Shown here piece by piece: positions 29,501 through 38,500 of a stretch of 64,000 nucleotides of DNA. A program made the translations under genes and the position numbers. Below the pieces are notes generated by a model, which was not told the DNA's origin, made no database searches, and was given only the letters and a program-made list of their open reading frames with translations. Source of the stretch: Nocardia goodfellowii. GTDB lineage: Bacteria > Actinomycetota > Actinomycetes > Mycobacteriales > Mycobacteriaceae. The DNA is taken from contig NZ_JAGGMR010000001.1 of assembly GCF_017875645.1 (NCBI RefSeq), forward strand, positions 372,001 through 436,000, in the 5' to 3' direction. Each line of letters begins with the position of its first letter. Position 1 is the stretch's first letter.

Positions 29501-32500
29501 GACCGGCGGCGCCTCCGGCGGCTCATCCGGCCGGGTCGCGGCCAACTCCGCCTCCACACGCGCCACTTCCGCCTCAGCATCGGTGTACCGCCTGGCTGCC
29601 GCCCCGAGGTCCGCCGCTTCCCGCTCCCCCGGGTTCTGCCGGAACTGCGAGGTCGCCACGTCCATTGCAGTGCGGGCCGCCTCCCGCTCCGCTACGGCGG
29701 CAGCCTGCTCCGCCAGTAGTTGCGCGATTCGGGCCGGACGCTGTGCCTCCGCTTCGAGTTCGTCGGCACGGCGGTTCAGTTCTTGGAGTAGGTCGAGATC
29801 GCTTGCGCGCTGCTGGGTTTCGTCTCGGAGTTCGGCTTGGACCTCGGCCAGTTGGTCCGGTGTGAGGCGTTCCTTCTGGTCGATCTTGCCGTCGCGGTAG
29901 ACCTCATAGACCTTCGCCCACCGTTCGGCCTTCGCAACGGCCTCCTCGGGGGTGTCGCCGGGTCGTACCGGATCGGGGAGTTCGACGCCGACGGTGCGGG
30001 TGAAGTCGGGGTTGGCGCGGGGTTCCGGGGCGGGGCCGGTGTGCTGACCGAGAATGCCGAAGCGGTCCAGGATGTCGGCGTTGTCGATGGCGTCGGTGAG
30101 GATGTCGAGATTGCCGACGACGTCGAGTAGGTGCGCGATCGCCTTGTCGTGCACCGGGAATTCGATATCGGTGACGCGTGGGTCGACGGCTTGCTGTCCC
30201 CGGCCGACCGGGTCGAAACGGTCCAGCCGATTGATGGTTCGGTAGTACTCGGCGAGCGCGTTGATCAGATTTGTGCGCTCGCTCTCCTTGGCGGCGAGCT
30301 TGGAGATGGCCTTGTGCAGCCGTTTCGGGTCCAAGCCGGAAGTGTCGGGTAGATACTTCTTTTCGGCGTTCTTGTAGTTCCGGGGGTACAAGTCTTTCGG
30401 GAACCGGCCGCGGCGGGTGCCGACTCCGAGGCGTTCGGCGAGGCGGTCGCGGGCGGCGTCCACTACGGCGGAATCGGTGCCCCGCAGCAGGTTCGCGTAT
30501 TCGACGAGGTCCTCGACCGCCTGATGCCTGCGCGCCTTGCCGAGTCCGTCGTCGACCAGGGCGCGCGCCACTCGCTCGGGGGTGAGCTGATCCGGATGCA
30601 TCCCGAGGCGGTGTGCCAGTTGGGAGCGGGCGTCGTCGTGGGCGTGGAAATCGTCGATGTCCCAGGCGGTGCGGCCGTAATCGATGATGGCTTCGATCTG
30701 TGCCGCGCGGATCGCGTTCTCCGCGCGCAGCTGTTCCATCCGCTCGGCGAGCGCGTCGGGGTCGCCGAGTTCGGTTTCCGGAATGCCGAGCCGCTGCGCG
30801 AGACCCCGCCGTGCGGTCTCTACTTCACTGCGGGACAGCCCATCCGGCAGATTTACGGGGCGCTGCGTAGCGTCGGTGGACGGGGTGTCGAAGACCGGCC
30901 GCCAGGTGCCATCACCTTCCCGCACCAGCGTCACGTCCAGCGTGCGCCCGTCTACCTGCTGCCGAACATGCTGCACCGCAACGGGTTCGCTGTCGATGAG
31001 GCGAATGGTTCCGTCCGGCTCGACGTGCGCGACCCGGTGCACCACATCCACCAGGCCGTCGTTCACCGCCTGCGCGAGGTCGGGATGGTCACGCAGCGCG
31101 TCCGCCAGAACTCGCTCGTGGTCCAGGTTTCCGTCGTAGACCAGCAGTCTGGGCTTCTGCCCGGCCTCTCCCGGCAGAATTCCGATGCCATCGACACCCG
31201 GGAGCAGGAATCCGCCGTCGGATTCGACGGAGGCGCGCAGCCCCAGATCCGCCAGGTCGCCGGTGATTTCGGCGACTTCGGCATCCGCGCGCAGGAAGGT
31301 CCGCACCTGCTGCTGGACGTCCTCCAGACCTCGTGCGTGCGCACGAATGTGGTCGATCACCTCCGCCAACGCGTGCCGCGGATGCGCGTCGAGCGCCCCG
31401 AGATCGATCCCGAGCAGCTGCGCCCACACGGCTCGCTCGTCGCGAATCTGATCGCGCCGCAACGCATTCTCGAAGTAGGACGGGTTGCCTTCGTCACGGC
31501 CCGGCTGATCGGTGTAGCTGAGATCGCCCCAGTCCCGGCCGGGTTCGCCACCGTTGTTGACGCCCTCCCAATCCAGCAGGGTGGTGGGGCGATCGTTGGC
31601 GCGGATGACCTCGGTCAGGAATCGGGTCATCGGGTCCGCGTCGAAGAAGCTGACCTGATCGCTGTAGGGGATGCGGCGGTTCTCGGCGTCGTAGCGGGCG
31701 GCGGCCTCGGCGAGTCCGGCGAGCGCGCCGATGCGGCGGGCCTGCTGGTACCGCAGAGCCTCGAAAGCCTGCCGCACGGTGTCCGGCGTCACCTCGGGGC
31801 CGAGGTCGCCGCCGAGGGCACGGACGGCGGCGATCAGGTCCGCGGCAACATCCGCCCGGTGGTTCGCCGCGTCGGCGAGGTTGTGGGCCAGCTCACCGAA
31901 CCGGCCCGTGGCGTTCGGATTCGGTTGATACCGGACCGGTTCCGGTGTCGAAGCTTCGGGTGCCTTCGGCTGCTCGGTCTCGGCCTGCCGGCGCAGATCG
32001 TCGAGATCGACACCGAGTTCGCGGCGCACCAGTTCCGGATCGGCCTCATCCAGCCAGGGCCGGTACTCCTCGCCGTTGCGGGTGCGCGCGGGCCGCGCAT
32101 CGCCGGCCTGGTCCGGAATGCGACTGGTCAGCTTCTTCAGGAACGGAATGAGCTCCCGGCTCTGCCACATCGTCACGCCCTCTTTGAGGATGCGTGCCGG
32201 ATTGAACTTCGTCTGCAGCACATCGCCTTCCGGCGTGTGCTTGACCACGGGCAGGTTCGCCTCGTGGGCGACCACCGACTGCCCGGCGCTGTCGAAACCG
32301 GAGCCGGACGGGTATTTCGGTGTGTGCGCGACGAATCCGTCGCGCAGTTGAGTCCACAAGCGGCGCAGCGCATTCGGGCGACGCTCCGGCGTGGCAGGCG
32401 CCTCCGGGGTCGGCAGTGCGCGGCTGCCGTCAGGTGCGGGAGCTTCGGGTCGCGTCTCGGGCGCCTCGACTCGCCAACCGCCCGCGCCGTCGTCGACCAG

Positions 32501-35500
32501 ACGAACCGGGATCTGCTCGCCCTCGACTTCCACGGTGTGCGGACGTGCTCGGCCGGCCGGCGGCGGAGGTGAACCCTTCGCGGCGGGGTCGCTCGGATCC
32601 GGCGGTTCAGCAGCCGTCGGCGGCGGCTGATTCGGCGGCTTCTTCGCTCCCCCACCGGCATTGGGATCCGGGGCCGGTTCCTCGGCATCCCCGAGCCGAT
32701 CCGGGCGATCGAGTCCGGCCTGCTCGCCCCGGGTGGCCTGCTCGGCCGCCTCGGTCAACAGCTTGTGGATGACCTCCGCGGGCTCGCTGGCGCGCGCGCC
32801 ATTGTGCTCCACGTCGAAGAACGCTTCGGCCAGCGCTTCTTTCACGTTCAGCATGTCGCCGTCGAAGCTGTAACCGCTGAGCTGACGCAGCCAGGTTTCG
32901 TATCCGGCGATGGTCGCGGACGGTCTGCTGTTCAGGTAATACCGCAGCAGCGCGTCCTCGACCGCCTCGTGCACGGACCGGCCGCCCGCGTAGTCCACGG
33001 CATGACCGAATTCGTGCAGGAAGGCACCGTATCCGGGCCGGGCCAGGATGCTCGGATGGAAGCGCCCCTGATCCACCCGCAACTGCAACCGTTCCCGGAA
33101 GTAGGCCGGATCCGAGGCGAAACGATAGTTGAGCGTGATCGATTCGGTGTGGATCTTCCCGGCGGCACGGTCGGTGCGCGGCTGCGCCTGCGCGAACGGA
33201 TCGCCGTCCAACGGCCCGATGCCGACGCTGCGCAGATCCACATGCCGGTAGGTTTCGCGCATCGCGACCACACCGCGCGCGAAGTCCCGCACGGTGTCCG
33301 GGTCGAGATTCGGCAGGTCGAACCCGAAGACCGGCAGGCCGGTCACCTCGGATAGTCGCGCGCCGACCTGCTCCGGGGTCAGATTCGACCATTGGTCATC
33401 GATCGGGTCCGGTGCCGCGGGCCGACGCGACTCCGTCGGCGGATCCGCGGAATCTTCTCGGCCGCCCATGAATTCGGGATAGTCGAGCGGGCCGTCGGTA
33501 GCGCGCGACCGGTCGATCGGCCGGACCTCGGCGGCACCTTCCCGGCTCGAACCGAACGGCAGCCGGTCAGCCAGCCGTCGCAATCGGCCTTTCGGTCCGC
33601 TGCGGTCAGTCAGGTCCGCGGCACCATCCAGCAGCATGCGGCGGATTCGCTCGATCAGCCGCTTCTCGTTGCTGTCCGCCAGACCTTCGAACTGCCGCGC
33701 CAGCTCATCGGACACCTTGCCCTCGCCGGTCGGCGGTGGCACTCGCCATCCCCCGGCACCGTCGGACTGCAACCAGATATTGAAAGTCTGCCCAGGCAAT
33801 TCCACCGGCGACAACACGTAGTGCTGGCGGAACCGCGACTGTGCCGATTCGGCGGCCTCGACGGCATCGGCCGCCGCCGGGTCCCGGTAGCGCAGGACAT
33901 GCAGCTCGCTCGGATGGTTCGGCAGCGGCACCTGTCTGGTCCGCAACCGGTGCGCGACCGCCGCCGGATGTGTCTCCGGCAGCGTCGGATCGCTTCGGAA
34001 CTGCTCGAAACCGAGGCGAACGACATCCCGGCGCAACCGCCCACGCATGGTTGGTCGCTCGTCGGAACCGTAGAAGGCGTCGGGGCCGAGCTGGCGCAGC
34101 CACTTGTCGAAGCCGAGATCCGTACGGCCCTCGGCGCGGAAGCGTAGATAGTGTTTGAGCAGCTCACCGTGTGCTTCGTAGTAGTCGGCCGCACGGAACG
34201 GGCCCTCCGCGATGTTGCGCGGAATCCAGGTTCCCTCCGGTCGCCCGCCGGGGCCGGGCCGCACCTCCAGATAGTCGACGCGGTGGCTGCCGTCCCACAG
34301 CACGTCGGCGAACTCGGGCCGCCGCGCCGCCAGCGCGCGCAACGCGTCCATGTGGCCGCCCGGTTCGGCCGCCACCAGGAGGATCTTCTTGTCTCGGTGA
34401 ACGGCCGTGTTGTCGCCGAGTTCCTCCGCACCCGGCTGTTCCCGCAGCGCGTCGGTGAGACCGCGCCGCACAAAGTCGGAATGGACTGCGGCAGGCCGCA
34501 ATTCGGCGTCCGGACGCGGTGGTGCGCTCGGCGCCGGTTCCACGACCCATGGGCGATAGCTGTCCTGATTGTCACCGCCGTGACGCGCGACATCGAAAAC
34601 CACTTCGGCTGCCGGCAAGCCCACCTTGTCGATGTACTTGCGGAGCGCCCGGACCCCCGCCTCGCGTCCCGCGTGTTCCGGACGCACGGCGGTCTCGGGG
34701 GCTGCGGCGAAAGCGCGTTCAGCTTTGCGGTAGGCGCGGTCGTAGGCGTCGGCGTACGCCTGCTCGGCCGGGCCGACCGGGACGAATCGGCCCGAATCAC
34801 GCAGCAGCCGAAGCATTTCTATCTCAGCGGCGTAATGCCGGCTGCGCTGGTCGCGCAGCGCGGGAGTGTCGGTGGCGCGTACCCGCGGCTCCTCGCCGCC
34901 GACCGGCCGAATGCCGTGCGCCCGATCCCATTCCGCGCCGTAATGCGCCGCGTAGTCGAGACCGTCGATTTCCGGCCCCGATCGCAGCAGCTCAGCCCGA
35001 ACCGCCCGCACCGCGGCGCGATAGGCGGCCGCGTCCCGCATATTCTCGTAGACATAGCGGTTCTCGCTGTACGCCTTCGTAGCGGTCTTCTTGGCCTGGT
35101 CGAAGGCGTCGACGAAGACCTCGGCCAGCCGATCGCGCCGGCTGAGCGCGCCCTCAGGCCCGACCTCGAATTTCGGTGGCTGTCCGGAGTATTGCGCCTC
35201 TCTTTCCAGTTCCGCCCGGCGCCGTCGCTCGAATTCGAACTCCCGCGCGTGCGCCTCGGCCTCCCGATCGAGCATCAGATCGACGAATTCCGCGCGCGGC
35301 AACGCCAACCGTTCCGGCGGACCCTCGGCAGCGCCGGACTGTTCGGCGAGGTAGGCGGCATGGATCAGCCTCGCCGCGTTGGCCTCGGGGGTGCCGTGCA
35401 ATGGCAGGGCGACAGAATTCGAGGCGGGATCGTAGAGCGCGTCGGCACCGAGCAGTTGCCGACCCCCGTACACCGTGGTCGGTACATCCAGACGGTAGCG

Positions 35501-38500
35501 GACCTGCACGCCGCGCCGGTTCAGCACGTCGGCGGCCCAGCGCCCCAAGTCGTGCTGGTCCAGCACATCCGCCACCCGGTCTCGCGCGGCGGACGCCTGG
35601 TCGGCCAGGCTCTGGCGTGGCACGTCCGGGCCCGCCGGGGCATCCGGAGTTCGCGGCGCCACAACATGATTCGGTGCGTCCGCACTCGGGAGACGCAGCG
35701 GGACTCGGTTCCGGTCGAGGTGGACCACGCCCGAATCGTCGGCGCGGACGCGCACCAGCTCGGTCTGCGCGGCACCGGATCGCAGCGCCCGTGCTAGCTC
35801 GGGGTCCGCCGCCGCGGCGGTTCGCGGCACCGTATCCGTTGTACCGGAATCGATTACGAGCACTCGCGGTGGCTGGCCCGGGATCAGCGCGACCTGGTCG
35901 GTCACCCAGCGGCCTTCACCGGCTCGGACTTCGGCGTCGAGCATGTCCTGCCCGGCCCGTGTCGCGATCTCGGTGCGGATCCGGTCCCGTTGCGCGGTGA
36001 GCTCGGCCTGCCGATCCGTCAGTTCGGTCAACGCCTGAAGTCGGGACGCCAGCTCCGGACGGTTCGCGGTATCGCTGAAATGCCGGAAGACGTTGTCGCG
36101 CAACGTTTCCCGGCTTCGATCGAGGAGCGCATGATCGCTAGGGATGATCGCCGGATCGGAAGGCACGAGGCTGCGCACCGCACGTTCCCACTCGCTCGCG
36201 ACCCGGCCGATCCGTCGATCCAGTGCCAGCTCCGCCCGCACCAGGCGCGACACCGCTGCGGCGACCTCGGAACTCGTTGGGACATAACTATTCTCGGGAA
36301 CAGCATGGCTTCGTTGCGCGTCCCACTCCGCACCGTGCCGGTCACGCAGGCTCGGACCGCCGCTGGGATACGACGGCGAATCGAGCAACTCACCGGAGAG
36401 CAGCGCGTCGATACCCGCTTCGCGGCCGATCCGCTGGAGCTGGCGCGGGGTCGGAGCCGGGTCACCGGTCCGGGCGGCACCAACCGCGGCGTCATATGCG
36501 GCGAGATACTGCTCGTGCATGGCCTGGGTGTAGGGCGTATCGGCAATATCGTGCCCTGATCGCGGCGCCTCGGAATAGCCGAACGCGTCCAGCTCCCGGG
36601 CGAACTCGGCCTGCCTTCCCAGCGCCTCCGCAGCGATACGAAGTTGTGCCGCAACGTATTCCGATCGCTCGGTGGCACGAATCACGGCGGGGTTCAGTCC
36701 CGCCCGCCCGGCCAGCACCGCCTCCGCGATGACGGCGGCCCGCACGATCGCACTCGCCTGCGCCGGCTCGCTCCGGTCCCGCCCGTCGACGACAACGTCC
36801 ATCCGGCGCGGATCGAACGCATCCCGTTCCCCAGGTGTTTCGCCGAACTCGACCCGCACCGCGGCCTGCGCCGCCCGAAGCGCCGCCAGCGCCTCGCGAC
36901 CGGTTTCCGTGCGTTGCAGAATCTCCAGGGCGCGCGCGGTATCGCGATCGAGCGGTCCGGTGGGCAAGGCGTCGTCATCGGCCAGTAGAGCAGCGTCATC
37001 GGACCGCGATGAGTCGGGCGACGGGGTTTGCTCCGGCAGGAGCCCGTCCGACGCAAGTCCGTCCGGCACGGTCGACTCCGAGGCGAGCCCATCCGGCACG
37101 GTCGACTCCGACGCGAGCCCATCCGACCGGGTCGACTCCGAGGCGAGCCCACCCGGCACGGTCGACTCCGGCGCGGTCCTGTCCGATCGGGTCGCGGCGG
37201 GGTCCAACTCAGGTTCCTGAATCGGGTTGAGTCGCGGTTGCCGTCGGCGGTCCGTCTCGCCGATGCGCGCCTCGTCCTCGTCGTGGGTCCGGTCGCCGCC
37301 GAAATGTACGGGGGTGTCGGGGCCCGCGGGGTGCAGCGGATTGCCCGCGGCATCGAAGAGGATGGCGTAGGTGCCCCGCACGTCGCGTGGCAGCGTCGGC
37401 GGGAAACTCTCCACGCGCTCGGCGCCCGGATCACGCACAACGATGGCGCCGTTCTCGTGCACCAGCACGTACGCGTGCGCGCCGACACCGTGTTCGTCAC
37501 GGGCGCCGGTGTATTCGTCGACGACCAGCGCTGAAGACCCTTCCGGCATAGCGAGCAGCTGTCGCGCGATCGCGTCGTGATCAGCGAACGAGCGCAGCTG
37601 TCCACCGGCGGCCGCCTGCACCTCGGCAGCGGACATGCCATCCAGGCCGACCGGCCCGTCCGGCGGACGGATCGCCGAACTGCCGGTCATGCTCTGGATC
37701 AGCCGCAACGCCAACTCGGCACAGCGACCGCGATTGCGCTGCGGACCAGCTTCCGGCCGGTTCGAGTTCCGCGCCTGGTCGCCATCACCCAGGTCCCGTG
37801 CCCGCTCAGGGGAGTTCGCCTCGGGTCGCGTCGTGCTGCGCGGATGTTGCTGTTCCCCAGCGCCATTGACAGGCGGCAGCCCGACCGGCGGCACCTCGCC
37901 ATCCCGCCGCGCATCGGTGCCCGTCGGCCGCACCTCATCACCGACCGGCCGAGTACGCGACGCTTCCGCATCGCCCGAACGGGCCGGCGCGGAATCCGGC
38001 GCCCACGGGCGGTGCGGGGCCTGCGGATCCCGCGCCGCCGGGCTCTGCGTCCGGTCCGCGGGGCGCGTCGTCGCCGCATCACTTCGATCCTGTGCGGCAC
38101 CTGGCTGAGCAGTATCCCGCTGCGGCACACTGCTATCCGGTCGTACCTGCGCCGACTCCGAATCCGCCGACCCGGGGCGCGTGAACACCTGTTCGCCGTG
38201 CGCGGGAGCCGAACGCGGCTCCACCGCCTCCGGATCGGGCCGAACGCCGGGCTCGACGCCATTCCGCTGAGGTACAGCACTATCCGGCTGAACACGACCC
38301 GAGCGGATGCCGTCCGTGTCGTCCGGCCGCACCGCAGGCGCTTGCTCACCACGCAGCGGCGCGGAGCGAGGAGCGCCGGAATCGCTATCCGGGCGCAGTG
38401 CCTCGGCGTCGGTACCACGTTGCGGTACAGCACTACCGGGTCGCTGACTCGGGCCGGTATCACTCCCGGGAGTTGCACCCATATCCGACCGTTCACCACG

